Below are positions 1-8,945 of a DNA stretch of 64,000 nucleotides, piece by piece. Location: the NCBI GenBank assembly GCA_025559845.1, contig CP048469.1, positions 744,001 through 808,000 on the forward strand, written 5' to 3'. This stretch comes from Agrobacterium tumefaciens. Its GTDB lineage: Bacteria > Pseudomonadota > Alphaproteobacteria > Rhizobiales > Rhizobiaceae. Every line of letters begins with the position of its first letter. The stretch's first letter is position 1. The notes beneath the pieces were generated by a model. It worked only from the letters and a program-made list of their open reading frames with translations, searched no databases and was not told where the DNA came from. Position numbers and translations under genes: made by a program.

Positions 1-299
1 AGGGCTCCGCTATCACGATTGACCGCGACAACGACAAGAACCCGGTTGTTGCACTGCGCGAAATCGCCGACGAAACACTGTCGCCAGACGATCTCAAGGA
101 AGACCTCATCCATTCGCTGCAGAAGCATGTGGAAGTTGACGAGCCGGAGCCCGATCCGGTGACGCTGGCTGCCTCTGCCGTTGCTGATGGCGAAGACGAG
201 GACTTGCCGGAAACCATCAACTTCGACCAGATGTCTGAAGAAGAACTGCTGGCCGGTATCGAAGGCCTTGTGCCGCCGGAAAAGAACGACGACTATTGA
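1..299 (+). CDS. rpoZ: RNA polymerase omega subunit, 3' part
   Basis: The reading frame is open from base 3 and stops at 297-299. It reads [20 protein letters not shown], the conserved region of omega, followed by the long acidic tail ([16 protein letters not shown], ending PPEKNDDY) typical of rhizobial omega. The start and first conserved helix lie outside the window. Omega helps assemble RNA polymerase, and in many bacteria contributes to ppGpp binding. The next gene is the ppGpp synthetase/hydrolase, an arrangement conserved widely. About 98 residues are visible. Identity is inferred from the motif plus the neighbour. Confidence 0.88.
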   Translation, partial: GSAITIDRDNDKNPVVALREIADETLSPDDLKEDLIHSLQKHVEVDEPEPDPVTLAASAVADGEDEDLPETINFDQMSEEELLAGIEGLVPPEKNDDY

Positions 300-430
300 T
301 AGCAATTATGATGGGATTGGCAGGTGCCGGTTACGGTCTGTCAATCTTTCCCGTCATAATCTGACCCCTATTGATGCAGCATTGTGCGCTGACCTCGCGG
401 TTGGCGCGCTTTCTTTTTGTGGAATATCGC

Positions 431-2665
431 ATGATGCGGCAATACGAACTCGTTGAGCGGGTTCAAAAATATAAACCGGATGCGAATGAGGCCCTGCTGA
501 ACAAGGCCTATGTCTACGCCATGCAGAAACACGGCCAGCAAAAGCGGGCCAATGGCGACCCTTATATTTCGCATCCGCTTGAAGTTGCCGCTATCCTGAC
601 GGAAATGCATCTGGATGAATCGACCATCGCGGTCGCGCTGCTGCATGACACCATTGAAGATACCACCGCCACGCGTGCGGAGATCGATGAGCTTTTCGGT
701 GAAGACATCGGCCGTCTCGTCGAAGGTTTGACGAAGCTCAAGAAGCTCGACCTCGTCACCCGCAAGGCGAAGCAGGCTGAGAACCTGCGCAAGCTGCTTC
801 TCGCCATTTCCGATGATGTCCGTGTCCTGTTGGTCAAACTTGCCGACCGCCTGCACAACATGCGCACCATGGAATACATGCCTGCCGACAAGCGCAGCCG
901 TATTTCCGAGGAGACGATGGAAATCTATGCGCCGCTTGCCGGCCGCATGGGTATGCAGGATATGCGCGACGAGCTGGAGGATCTGTCCTTCCGCTATCTC
1001 AATCCCGAAGCTTACGAGACCGTCACCAACCGCCTGCAGGAACTGGAAACCCGCAACGAAGGCCTGATCAAGAAGATCGAGGACGAACTGCGCGAACTGC
1101 TCGTTGCGAACGGTCTGTCCGGTGCAGCCGTCAAGGGACGCCAGAAAAAGCCCTATTCGGTGTTCCGCAAGATGCAGTCGAAGTCGCTGTCCTTCGAGCA
1201 GCTTTCCGACGTCTACGGTTTCCGCATCCTCGTCGATGACATCACGGCCTGCTATCGTGCGCTCGGCATCGTGCATACCCGTTGGCGTGTCGTCCCGGGT
1301 CGCTTCAAGGATTATATCTCGACGCCGAAGCAGAACGACTACCGTTCGATCCATACCACCATTGTCGGTCCGTCGCGGCAGCGTATCGAACTGCAGATCC
1401 GCACAAAGCGCATGCACGAGATTGCCGAATTCGGTATCGCTGCACACGCGCTTTACAAGGATGGCGAGAACGGGGAGGGGGATCTTCTCTCGCCGGAATC
1501 CAACGCCTATTCCTGGCTGCGCCACACCATCGAATCACTGGCCGAAGGCGACAGCCCGGAAGAGTTTCTGGAGCATACCAAGCTCGAACTTTTCCAGGAC
1601 CAGGTGTTCTGCTTCACACCCAAAGGCAAGCTCATCGCTTTGCCACGTGGCGCGACCCCGATCGACTTCGCTTACGCGGTGCACACCAACATCGGTGACA
1701 CGACGGTCGGAGCCAAGATCAACGGCCGGATCATGCCGCTCGTGACGCGCCTGAACAATGGTGACGAAGTCGAAATCATCCGCTCCGGCGTGCAGGTGCC
1801 ACCAGCCGCGTGGGAAGAGGTTGTTGTCACGGGTAAGGCCCGTTCCGCGATCCGCCGCGCGACACGCATGGCAATCCGCAAGCAGTATTCGGGTCTGGGT
1901 TACCGTATTCTGGAGCGCACGTTTGAGCGCGCCGGCAAGCCTTTCTCGCGTGAGGCATTGAAGCCGGTTCTTCATCGTCTGGCGCAGAAGGATGTTGAAG
2001 ATGCGATTGCTGCCGTCGGTCGTGGCGAGGTGTCGTCTCTCGATGTGCTGCGCGCGGTTTACCCCGATTATCAGGACGAGCGCGTGACCGTGAAAATGAC
2101 GGGCGACGACGGCTGGTTCAATATGCGCAGCGCCTCAGGCATGGTCTTCAAGATTCCCGGCAAATCCCGCTCGGTTCTCGAGGATGACGGTGCAGCGGAG
2201 ATGCTCGATGGTCCCGATCCATTGCCGATTCGTGGTCTGTCGGGCAATGTCGATGTGCATTTCGGGCCTGCCGGCGCGGTTCCGGGCGATCGCATTGTCG
2301 GCATCATGGAAAAGGGCAAGGGGATCACCATCTATCCGATTCAGGCGCCAGCGCTTCAGCGCTTCGATGATGAACCGGAACGGTGGATCGACGTGCGCTG
2401 GGACCTGGATGAGGCAAACAAGTCGCGGTTCATGGCCCGTATTCTGATCAATGCGTTGAATGAGCCGGGCACGCTGGCGTCGGTGGCGCAGTCGATTGCA
2501 ACGATCGACGTCAACATCCGAACACTGAACATGATCCGCATCGGTACGGACTTCTCCGAACTGGCGCTCGACATCGAAGTGTGGGATTTGCGCCAGTTGA
2601 ACCAGCTTCTGTCGCAGCTCAAGGACCTTGATTGCGTCTCAACGGTCAAACGTGCCTTCGATTGA
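431..2665 (+). CDS. rsh: Bifunctional (p)ppGpp synthetase/hydrolase (RelA/SpoT homologue)
   Basis: A 744-aa long RSH protein that makes and degrades (p)ppGpp in the stringent response. The N-terminal HD hydrolase has H48, H72-D73, E76-D77 and D139 (LADRLHN). The synthetase domain follows, with GRQKKPYSVFRK near 236-247 and YGFRI at 262. A TGS domain spans about 390-450 (FTPKGKLIALPRGATPIDFA) and a C-terminal ACT domain about 665-744. Both catalytic halves look intact, so it is probably the single bifunctional enzyme usual in rhizobia. The frame stays open to 371, but homology begins at MMRQYELVERV, so I start at 431 (434 is possible). It lies 131 bp after rpoZ and is followed by a hairpin terminator candidate. 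Confidence 0.95.
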   Translation: MMRQYELVERVQKYKPDANEALLNKAYVYAMQKHGQQKRANGDPYISHPLEVAAILTEMHLDESTIAVALLHDTIEDTTATRAEIDELFGEDIGRLVEGLTKLKKLDLVTRKAKQAENLRKLLLAISDDVRVLLVKLADRLHNMRTMEYMPADKRSRISEETMEIYAPLAGRMGMQDMRDELEDLSFRYLNPEAYETVTNRLQELETRNEGLIKKIEDELRELLVANGLSGAAVKGRQKKPYSVFRKMQSKSLSFEQLSDVYGFRILVDDITACYRALGIVHTRWRVVPGRFKDYISTPKQNDYRSIHTTIVGPSRQRIELQIRTKRMHEIAEFGIAAHALYKDGENGEGDLLSPESNAYSWLRHTIESLAEGDSPEEFLEHTKLELFQDQVFCFTPKGKLIALPRGATPIDFAYAVHTNIGDTTVGAKINGRIMPLVTRLNNGDEVEIIRSGVQVPPAAWEEVVVTGKARSAIRRATRMAIRKQYSGLGYRILERTFERAGKPFSREALKPVLHRLAQKDVEDAIAAVGRGEVSSLDVLRAVYPDYQDERVTVKMTGDDGWFNMRSASGMVFKIPGKSRSVLEDDGAAEMLDGPDPLPIRGLSGNVDVHFGPAGAVPGDRIVGIMEKGKGITIYPIQAPALQRFDDEPERWIDVRWDLDEANKSRFMARILINALNEPGTLASVAQSIATIDVNIRTLNMIRIGTDFSELALDIEVWDLRQLNQLLSQLKDLDCVSTVKRAFD

Positions 2666-2692
2666 GGCATTCACAGACGAAAGATCGAGCAG

Positions 2693-2734
2693 AAAGGCCG
2701 TTGTTATGCGTTTAATGCATGGCAGCGGCCTTTT
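2693..2734 (+). terminator. Terminator candidate after rsh
   Basis: AAAGGCCG (2693-2700) pairs with CGGCCTTT (2726-2733). The stem extends through weaker pairs, and an inner ATGC/GCAT pair lies in the loop. The run of T is short (TTTT then CC), so termination may be partial. It begins 27 bases past the rsh stop. Confidence 0.55.
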
Positions 2735-2862
2735 CCTGTGTCTGGTCCGAAACGCGGTTTGAAACTATCTTCCTTTCAGAAATTGAAGACACGACAAGCG
2801 GCGTGCCGGTGGAGTTCCACTGATGAGAAACGCCATGTCACAAACTGAAAGGACCGAAAACC

Positions 2863-3009
2863 ATGTTTACTCCGCTTCGCAAGTTCGCCCGCGCCGTTCG
2901 TGGCAAGACCACTCAGGAACGCGAATTCGAATATCTCAGCGGTTCGGTATCGAACGTTGACCTCGAATTCCGTCAGCGCGAAATCGATCGCGGCCTGTTC
3001 CGCAAGTAA
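2863..3009 (+). CDS. DUF3563 family small protein
   Basis: A 48-residue ORF starting MFTPLRKFARAVRGKTTQ and ending REIDRGLFRK. AAAGGA stands 9 bases before the ATG, a good ribosome binding site. The basic N-terminus and the charged second half containing YLSGSVSNVDLE match the DUF3563 family of very small proteobacterial proteins, whose function is unknown. There is no signal peptide or membrane segment. It is a monocistron in its own roughly 450-bp gap between rsh and the DUF2062 gene. A hairpin follows at 3020-3041. Family assignment comes from memory of the motif. Confidence 0.75.
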   Translation: MFTPLRKFARAVRGKTTQEREFEYLSGSVSNVDLEFRQREIDRGLFRK

Positions 3010-3019
3010 TGCATTTCAT

Positions 3020-3041
3020 GCATGGCAGATCTTCGCCATGC
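3020..3041 (+). terminator. Hairpin after the DUF3563 gene
   Basis: GCATGGC (3020-3026) and GCCATGC (3035-3041) form a 7-bp stem with an 8-base loop, starting 11 bases past the stop codon. No T-run follows, so it may stabilise the 3' end rather than terminate. Confidence 0.35.
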
Positions 3042-3119
3042 AGATAGTATGAGGGCGCGCGGCTTTCGCGCGTCTCCGAGCCTCTTGGCTGTGCCGCGGC
3101 GATGAAATAGACTTGGCTC

Positions 3120-3698
3120 ATGTTGTTTCGCCGCCGTGATCCCGTTGGTTTTTCCGATAAAGTCCGCGACCTTGTTTGGCCGCGCTCGGGTTTCAGCCGT
3201 TCTCTTCGTTATATGAAGCTGCGCCTGTTGCGGTTATCGGCGTCGCCCTATTCCGTCGCTTCGGGTGTGGCGATTGGGGCCGGTGTCGCATGGACGCCCT
3301 TTCTTGGGGTCCATATTATCATCGCTGTGGCGCTCGGCTTCATTTTGCGTGCCAATCTGGTTGCTGCGGCACTCGGTACGACCCTTGCCAACCCGCTGAC
3401 ATTTCCCTTCATCTGGGCGTCGACCTGGGAGCTGGGCCACGTTCTCCTCGGACGGGAGCGGGCTGAAAGCGCATCCCATGTCGATTTTGCCGCGCTGTTC
3501 AGCCATCTCGAATTCCGCCAAATATGGAAGCCGGTATTGGAGCCGATGATCGTTGGTGCCGTGTTGCCGGCACTCATCACCGCCGTGGTGTCTTACGTCA
3601 CTGTTTTCAGCCTCATTCGCGGTTTCCGTCGCCGGAAAATCGAAAATCTGGCGCAGCGTGCTGCCAATCGCAACGCATCTCTGGAGTTATTGAAATGA
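3120..3698 (+). CDS. DUF2062 domain membrane protein
   Basis: A 192-aa protein with a basic N-terminus ([10 protein letters not shown]) and hydrophobic segments near 44-75 ([20 protein letters not shown]), 75-100 and 135-165. The pattern of small residues with TPF and NPLTFPFIW matches DUF2062, a family of inner-membrane proteins without an assigned biochemical role. Its stop codon overlaps the start of acpS by four bases (ATGA), so the two genes are probably translationally coupled. Function should be left open. Confidence 0.82.
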   Translation: MLFRRRDPVGFSDKVRDLVWPRSGFSRSLRYMKLRLLRLSASPYSVASGVAIGAGVAWTPFLGVHIIIAVALGFILRANLVAAALGTTLANPLTFPFIWASTWELGHVLLGRERAESASHVDFAALFSHLEFRQIWKPVLEPMIVGAVLPALITAVVSYVTVFSLIRGFRRRKIENLAQRAANRNASLELLK

Positions 3699-4099
3699 TC
3701 ATCGGTATGGGCAGCGATCTTATCGACATCCGCCGCGTTGAAAATTCGCTGAACCGGTTTGGTGAGCGCTTCACTCACCGTTGCTTCACTGACATCGAGC
3801 GCGCCAAATCCGATGGACGAAAAAACCGTGCCGCGTCTTATGCCAAACGCTTCGCCGCCAAGGAGGCCTGTTCGAAGGCGCTTGGAACAGGGCTTGCCAA
3901 TGGCGTTTTCTGGAAAGATATGGGTGTCGTCAATCTGCCGGGTGGAAAGCCGACAATGGCGCTCACCAATGGTGCGGCAAAAAGGCTTGAGACGATGCTG
4001 CCGGCTGGTCACAAGGCCAACATTCACCTTACAATCACGGACGACTATCCTTACGCTCAGGCATTTGTGATTATCGAAGCCCTTCCTGTTAGCGGTTAA
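3695..4099 (+). CDS. acpS: Holo-[acyl-carrier-protein] synthase
   Basis: A 134-aa enzyme that moves 4'-phosphopantetheine from CoA to the serine of acyl carrier protein. The N-terminus [16 protein letters not shown] carries the Mg-binding aspartate. [14 protein letters not shown] is the second signature, with the catalytic Lys and metal-binding Glu. The C-terminal [16 protein letters not shown] is also typical. The frame extends upstream, but the conserved start is the ATG that overlaps the DUF2062 stop. The substrate, AcpP, is encoded at 59502. In other proteobacteria pdxJ often sits immediately before acpS; it is not here. Confidence 0.95.
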   Translation: MIIGMGSDLIDIRRVENSLNRFGERFTHRCFTDIERAKSDGRKNRAASYAKRFAAKEACSKALGTGLANGVFWKDMGVVNLPGGKPTMALTNGAAKRLETMLPAGHKANIHLTITDDYPYAQAFVIIEALPVSG

Positions 4100-4288
4100 G
4101 CCATATTGCCGTTCTATTTGCGGCCGTATGACGGAAGCGCTTCCCTTCGGGCTGGAAAGGCTCTAGAGAAGTCCCTCGAAATGCGAAAGTGTTTTCAGGT
4201 GGAATGGAAACCGGCTTCCCGGCTGGAACCGCAACAGAATGGTTCCTGCTGACGGGGAAATCCGGGCAACAATAAGACAGGTCTTTAA

Positions 4289-5035
4289 GTGTCCGAAAAA
4301 ACTGAGAAGAAGCAGAACGCTCTCTGGGAAAACGTCAAGGTCATCGTCCAGGCGTTGTTGCTCGCCATGGTCATTCGCACCGTTCTCTTTCAGCCCTTCA
4401 CGATCCCGTCCGGCTCCATGATGCCGACGCTTCTGGTGGGCGATTACCTGTTCGTGAACAAGTTCTCCTACGGCTATTCGAAATACTCGTTGCCGTTCTC
4501 GCCGGACCTGTTCTCCGGTCGTATCCTGCAGTTCTCCGAACCGAAGCGCGGTGATGTCGTGGTGTTCCGCCTGCCGCCGAACCCGGAAGTCGATTACATC
4601 AAGCGCCTTGTTGGCCTGCCGGGTGATCGCATCCAGGTGACCAACGGCGTGCTGTTCATCAACGGCCAGCCTGTTCCGAAGCAGCCGGATGGCGTGTTTA
4701 CGTCGGACTATCGCGCTGATCCGGGCGCAAACGTTCCGGTATTCCGTGAGACACTCGACAATGGCGTAACTTACGACACACTGGACCAGTCGCCGGATAG
4801 CCGTGGGGATAACACCCGCGAATTCGTGGTGCCTGAAGGTCATTACTTCATGATGGGCGACAATCGCGACAATTCGCTCGATAGCCGCTTCGATGTTGGT
4901 TTCGTGCCGGCAGAAAATCTGATCGGCCGCGCCAGCGTCATCTTCTTCTCGCTGGGCAATGACACACCGTTCAGCCGCATTTGGGAATGGCCAGCCAACA
5001 TGCGTTGGGATCGCCTCTTCAAGGTTGTGGAATGA
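4289..5035 (+). CDS. lepB: Signal peptidase I
   Basis: A 248-aa inner-membrane serine protease that removes signal peptides from exported proteins. One N-terminal transmembrane segment (about 14-35) precedes box B, IPSGSMMPTL, with nucleophile S43. The general-base lysine is K105 in DYIKRLVGLPGD. The C-terminal box MMGDNRDNSLDSR is present. The start is GTG; no in-frame ATG lies before the conserved region. A roughly 190-bp gap separates it from acpS, so it may have its own promoter. The stop overlaps the rnc start by four bases. Confidence 0.96.
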   Translation: MSEKTEKKQNALWENVKVIVQALLLAMVIRTVLFQPFTIPSGSMMPTLLVGDYLFVNKFSYGYSKYSLPFSPDLFSGRILQFSEPKRGDVVVFRLPPNPEVDYIKRLVGLPGDRIQVTNGVLFINGQPVPKQPDGVFTSDYRADPGANVPVFRETLDNGVTYDTLDQSPDSRGDNTREFVVPEGHYFMMGDNRDNSLDSRFDVGFVPAENLIGRASVIFFSLGNDTPFSRIWEWPANMRWDRLFKVVE

Positions 5036-5751
5036 GTAAGAGCAAGCCGCTTTCAGTCGAGGAAATCTCCCGGCTGGAGACGTTGATCGGATATCAGTTC
5101 AAGGAAAAGGCCCGGCTCGACCGGGCCTTGACCCATGCCAGTGCGCGCTCCGGCACGACCGAAAATTATGAGCGGCTGGAGTTCCTCGGAGACCGTGTTC
5201 TCGGTCTCAGCGTTGCCGAACTTCTGTTCTCCACTTTCCGCTCTGCAACGGAAGGTGAGCTGTCCGTCCGTTTGAACCAGCTCGTCAGCGCTGAGTCTTG
5301 CGCCTCCATTGCCGATGAAATGGGGCTCCACCTGTTTATCCGCACTGGCGCGGACGTGAAGCGACTGACCGGCAAGGCGATGCTGAACGTGCGCGCTGAC
5401 GTGGTGGAAAGCCTGATTGCGGCGATCTATCTCGATGGCGGGCTGGAAGCTGCTCGTGGGTTTATTCTGAAATTCTGGCAGAGCCGCGCAACCCGCGTTG
5501 ATGCAGGACGTCGCGATGCGAAGACCGAGTTGCAGGAATGGGCCCATGCAAGATTTTCCGTTACACCTCTTTATCGGATTGACGACCGCTCCGGTCCGGA
5601 TCACGATCCACGTTTCACGGTGACCGTGGAAATACCGGGCGTAAAGCCGGAAACGGGTGTAGAACGTTCCAAGCGCGCAGCAGAACAAGTGGCTGCGACC
5701 AGGCTTCTGGAACGCGAAGGTGTCTGGCAGAAGGCCGACACAAAAAACTGA
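5032..5751 (+). CDS. rnc: Ribonuclease III
   Basis: A 239-aa double-strand-specific endoribonuclease that processes rRNA precursors and structured mRNAs. The signature ENYERLEFLGDRVLG includes E50 and D54 of the metal site. VVESLIAAIYLDGG supplies the second acidic cluster. Residues about 160-235 form the dsRNA-binding domain (DAKTELQEWAH then RAAEQVAATRLLE). The frame is open further upstream, but the ATG overlapping the lepB stop gives the family's normal N-terminus. The lepB-rnc-era order is widely conserved. Confidence 0.96.
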   Translation: MSKSKPLSVEEISRLETLIGYQFKEKARLDRALTHASARSGTTENYERLEFLGDRVLGLSVAELLFSTFRSATEGELSVRLNQLVSAESCASIADEMGLHLFIRTGADVKRLTGKAMLNVRADVVESLIAAIYLDGGLEAARGFILKFWQSRATRVDAGRRDAKTELQEWAHARFSVTPLYRIDDRSGPDHDPRFTVTVEIPGVKPETGVERSKRAAEQVAATRLLEREGVWQKADTKN

Positions 5752-5801
5752 GCGCACAGAAGAGCCTTGAGGGCGACTGTGCTGAATACCTCTGAACCTG
5801 A

Positions 5802-6752
5802 ATGGACATCATGGCTGATCTCGAGAACCCTGCCGTATCCGGCGATGACAATAACCTTCCGACCCGTTCCGGCTTCGTGGCGTTGATCGGCCCGACCAAT
5901 GCGGGAAAGTCGACGCTGGTCAACCGGCTGGTTGGCGCCAAGGTTTCTATCGTCAGCCACAAGGTTCAGACGACGCGCGCCGTGATGCGCGGCATCGCCA
6001 TTCACGACAACGCCCAGATCGTGTTCATGGATACGCCCGGCATCTTCAAGCCGCGTCGTCGGCTCGATCGCGCCATGGTCACGTCCGCCTGGGGCGGTGC
6101 CAAGGATGCTGATGTCATCCTGCTTTTGATCGATAGCGAACGTGGCCTGAAGGGCGACGCCGAAACCATTCTGGAAGGCCTGAAGGACGTTCCGCAGAAG
6201 AAAATCCTGTGCCTGAACAAGATCGATCAGGTGAAGCGTGAGGATCTTCTGAAGCTCGCCGCTGCGGCGAACGAAATCGTTGCCTTTGATCGCACCTTCA
6301 TGATCGCCGCCACCAACGGTTCCGGTTGCGAGGATCTGATGAACTACCTGGCCGCCGCTCTGCCCGAGGGCCCTTGGTATTATCCGGAAGACCAGATTTC
6401 CGATCTGCCTATGCGCCAGCTTGCGGCCGAAATTACCCGTGAAAAGCTGTTTTTGCGCCTGCATCAGGAACTGCCCTACGCTTCCCACGTCGAGACTGAA
6501 AAGTGGGAAGAGCGCAAGGATGGTTCGGTCCGGATCGAGCAGGTGATATACGTCGAGCGTGAGAGCCAGAAGAAGATCGCTCTTGGCAAGGGTGGCGAGG
6601 CGATCAAGTCGATTTCGTCTGCGTCTCGCAAGGAGCTTGCCGAAATCCTCGAGCAGCCGGTCCACCTCTTCCTGTTCGTCAAGGTGCGTGAAAACTGGGG
6701 TGATGATCCCGAGCGCTTCCGCGAGATGGGGCTGGAGTTCCCGCGCAACTGA
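5802..6752 (+). CDS. era: GTPase Era
   Basis: A 316-aa GTPase that binds the 3' end of 16S rRNA during 30S maturation. G1 is GPTNAGKST at 30-38, G3 is DTPG at 77-80, and G4 is LNKIDQ near 140. The C-terminal KH domain includes GKGGEAIKSISSASR. It lies 50 bp after rnc in the same direction. ATG 5802 and ATG 5811 (MADLENP) are both possible starts; neither has a strong ribosome binding site. In many proteobacteria recO follows directly, but here two regulators intervene. Confidence 0.95.
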   Translation: MDIMADLENPAVSGDDNNLPTRSGFVALIGPTNAGKSTLVNRLVGAKVSIVSHKVQTTRAVMRGIAIHDNAQIVFMDTPGIFKPRRRLDRAMVTSAWGGAKDADVILLLIDSERGLKGDAETILEGLKDVPQKKILCLNKIDQVKREDLLKLAAAANEIVAFDRTFMIAATNGSGCEDLMNYLAAALPEGPWYYPEDQISDLPMRQLAAEITREKLFLRLHQELPYASHVETEKWEERKDGSVRIEQVIYVERESQKKIALGKGGEAIKSISSASRKELAEILEQPVHLFLFVKVRENWGDDPERFREMGLEFPRN

Positions 6753-6839
6753 TATCTCCGCTGATCTCTCGGGAACCGGAACACCTCCGGCTGGGTTGTT
6801 ACTGACATAAGTTTCAACCTTTCCCGATAGCGGATATTC

Positions 6840-7592
6840 ATGTCGCCCAAAAAACCGAACGGCATTTCCACAACCCCCTGTCAGCACTGTCCCTTGCGGG
6901 ATATCCCGCATTTCAGGGACTTCTCTTCCGCCGAACTGGATTTCGTTTCCCGCTTCAAGACGGGCGAGCTTGCGGTTGAGAGTACATCGGTCATTCTCAT
7001 GGAAGGATCGCACAGTGCACACCTCTATACGGTGCTGCATGGCTGGGCCTTCCGTTACAAGACACTGGAAGACGGCAGGCGTCAGATCCTGAATTACGTA
7101 CTGCCCGGCGATCTCGTCGGGTTGCAGGGAACGGTAATGGGCGAGATGCAGCATTCCGTGGAAGCGCTATCTCCGGTTACGCTCTGTGTGTTCGAGCGCT
7201 CGCGTCTCAACAGCCTTTTTACCGATCATCCAAGCCTTGCCTATGATCTGACCTGGATAGCGGCAAGTGAGGAGCGGATGCTGGACAGCCACCTGCTGAG
7301 CGTGGGCCGCCGTACCGCGCTGGAGCGGGCAGCCTACCTGATTGCGTTTCTGTATCGCAAGGCGAAAGCGGTCAATCTCATGAACGGCGACACGCCGATC
7401 CCCGTGACGCAGCAGCATGTCGCCGATACGCTTGGCCTGTCCATCGTTCACACCAACAAGACGCTTCGCAAGCTTGCAGATCGTGGCCTTATCCGCTGGA
7501 CGGACAAGGGCTGTCTGGTCCTGGATGATGCAGGACTTGCCGAAGAGGCTGGATGGGACGACGACGGAAAAAGCCTCCGGCCATTCATCTGA
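6840..7592 (+). CDS. Crp/Fnr family transcriptional regulator
   Basis: A 250-aa regulator with an N-terminal cyclic-nucleotide-binding-type beta roll (about 30-150) and a C-terminal winged helix (about 160-235; VTQQHVADTLGLSIVHTNKTLRKLADRGLI). It has C14 and C17 in CQHCPLR but not the full cysteine set of oxygen-sensing Fnr, so an Fe-S cluster should not be assumed. The effector is unknown. It is downstream of era by 87 bp and upstream of a receiver protein, with no obvious target in the sequence. Confidence 0.85.
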   Translation: MSPKKPNGISTTPCQHCPLRDIPHFRDFSSAELDFVSRFKTGELAVESTSVILMEGSHSAHLYTVLHGWAFRYKTLEDGRRQILNYVLPGDLVGLQGTVMGEMQHSVEALSPVTLCVFERSRLNSLFTDHPSLAYDLTWIAASEERMLDSHLLSVGRRTALERAAYLIAFLYRKAKAVNLMNGDTPIPVTQQHVADTLGLSIVHTNKTLRKLADRGLIRWTDKGCLVLDDAGLAEEAGWDDDGKSLRPFI

Positions 7593-7659
7593 TTGTTTTA
7601 CGACATGTCTTTTTTAAATGACGTAGCTGTCTCAATTTGCGAAATCTGCGGTGATCTCG

Positions 7660-7679
7660 CACCGCGAATATGCGCGGTG
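7660..7679. repeat. Inverted repeat upstream of the receiver gene
   Basis: CACCGCG (7660-7666) and CGCGGTG (7673-7679) flank a 6-base spacer, 52 bases before the receiver start. It could be an operator or a leader hairpin; the sequence does not decide. Confidence 0.35.
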
Positions 7680-7731
7680 ATAGTCATAAAGCGTCCGCCT
7701 CGCGGGCTTTATCATTTGGAAAGAAAAAGAA

Positions 7732-8094
7732 ATGGTGCCGCAGCGGGTTGTCATCGTTGAGGATGAATATCTGGTGGCGCTCGATATCGAAGCCGTTCTC
7801 CAGTCCCTCGGAATAGAAACGATCGTGATCGCGACCACCTTGGCGCAGGCGCAGAACGCCGTGCAGACCGAGCGTCCCGACTGCGTGCTTCTTGATGTCA
7901 GCCTTTCCGATGGCAAAAGTTACGACTTTGCCCGCAGTCTTCGAAGCGATGGTGTGCCGTTCGGTTTTGTCAGTGGCTACAGCGACACGAGCGGATTTCC
8001 CGAGGATCTCACGCACGCGCCACTGCTCGGCAAACCGTTTGGCGAAAACGACATCGCCATTTTCATCGAAAAGATCACCGCACCGGCGTCGTGA
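7732..8094 (+). CDS. Single-domain response regulator (receiver only)
   Basis: A 120-aa stand-alone receiver domain. It has the acidic pair E10-D11, phosphoacceptor D55 (CVLLDVSL), S81 at the switch position and K101 (LGKPFGEND). No output domain follows. It resembles the short CheY-like proteins common in rhizobia that act in phosphorelays or bind a partner. No histidine kinase is nearby, so the partner is unknown. AAAGAAAAAGAA before the ATG is a weak ribosome binding site. Confidence 0.85.
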   Translation: MVPQRVVIVEDEYLVALDIEAVLQSLGIETIVIATTLAQAQNAVQTERPDCVLLDVSLSDGKSYDFARSLRSDGVPFGFVSGYSDTSGFPEDLTHAPLLGKPFGENDIAIFIEKITAPAS

Positions 8095-8157
8095 ACCATA
8101 ACGTTTTCTCGCCATATCGGTTATGATCGGCTGAATCGAAATTCGGACGACTTCTCT

Positions 8158-8922
8158 ATGCAGTGGCAGGACGAGGCAATCATTCTGGGCGTAAAGCGCC
8201 ACGGCGAGACAAGTGTGATCGCCGAGGTGATGACGCGTTCGCGTGGCCGCTATCTTGGAATGGTTCGTTCCGGCCGGTCGCGCAGCATGCAGCCGGTTCT
8301 GCAGGCGGGCAACAGAGTGGATGTCGTCTGGCGTGCACGCCTGCATGACCATCTCGGTGAATACCGCATCGAACCGCTGCAACTGCGTGCGGCGCAACTG
8401 ATGGAAACCGCAACAGCGGTCTATGGCGTTCAGGCCATGGGTGCCCTGTTGCGGCTTTTGCCCGAGCGAGACCCGCACCCGCATCTCTATCAGGCTCTGG
8501 ATATCATTCTCGATAATCTTCATGATCCGGCCGATGCCGGTGAGCTGTTCGTGCGGTTCGAACTGGCTGTATTGAACGACCTCGGTTTCGGGCTCGATCT
8601 TGCCGAATGCGCTGCGACCGGTTTGCGGACCGATCTCGTCTATGTATCGCCGAAAACGGGCAGGGCGGTGTGCCGTGCAGCCGGCGCTCCCTATGCCGAC
8701 CGCATGTTGGCGCTTCCTGCATTTCTGAGTGAAGAGCAATCAGAGGCCGCCGATTGTGAAAGTCTTGCCGCTGCGTTTCGGCTGACCGCGCATTTTCTCA
8801 ACCGGCATGTTTATGATCCGCGTGGTCTCAACGAAAACGCCGCCCGCGACGGTTTCGTGCAGGCGGCGCTGAAAGCGCTGCAGCGTAAGACCGCGTCGCC
8901 CACACTCGACAAGGCGGGATAA
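8158..8922 (+). CDS. recO: DNA repair protein RecO
   Basis: A 254-aa RecFOR mediator that loads RecA onto SSB-coated DNA. The N-terminal OB fold starts [21 protein letters not shown] and contains [11 protein letters not shown]. The helical C-terminal part follows ([19 protein letters not shown]). It begins 63 bp after the receiver gene. It belongs with rnc-era in the common ancestral cluster. Downstream it converges on the MFS gene with only 23 bp between the stops. Confidence 0.93.
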   Translation: MQWQDEAIILGVKRHGETSVIAEVMTRSRGRYLGMVRSGRSRSMQPVLQAGNRVDVVWRARLHDHLGEYRIEPLQLRAAQLMETATAVYGVQAMGALLRLLPERDPHPHLYQALDIILDNLHDPADAGELFVRFELAVLNDLGFGLDLAECAATGLRTDLVYVSPKTGRAVCRAAGAPYADRMLALPAFLSEEQSEAADCESLAAAFRLTAHFLNRHVYDPRGLNENAARDGFVQAALKALQRKTASPTLDKAG

Positions 8923-8945
8923 GCCAAGCGCGTGACGACGAGGGG

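Noticed and set aside
455..480. tRNA-like GGTTCAAA
   Set aside because: No cloverleaf arms around it, and it is inside rsh.
6771..6805. Possible EcfG promoter GGAAC
   Set aside because: No CGTT element at the required 16-17 base distance.
5601..7154. Minus-strand 517-codon frame across era
   Set aside because: It lies opposite era, rnc and the Crp/Fnr gene, all with intact motifs; composition is that of an antisense shadow.
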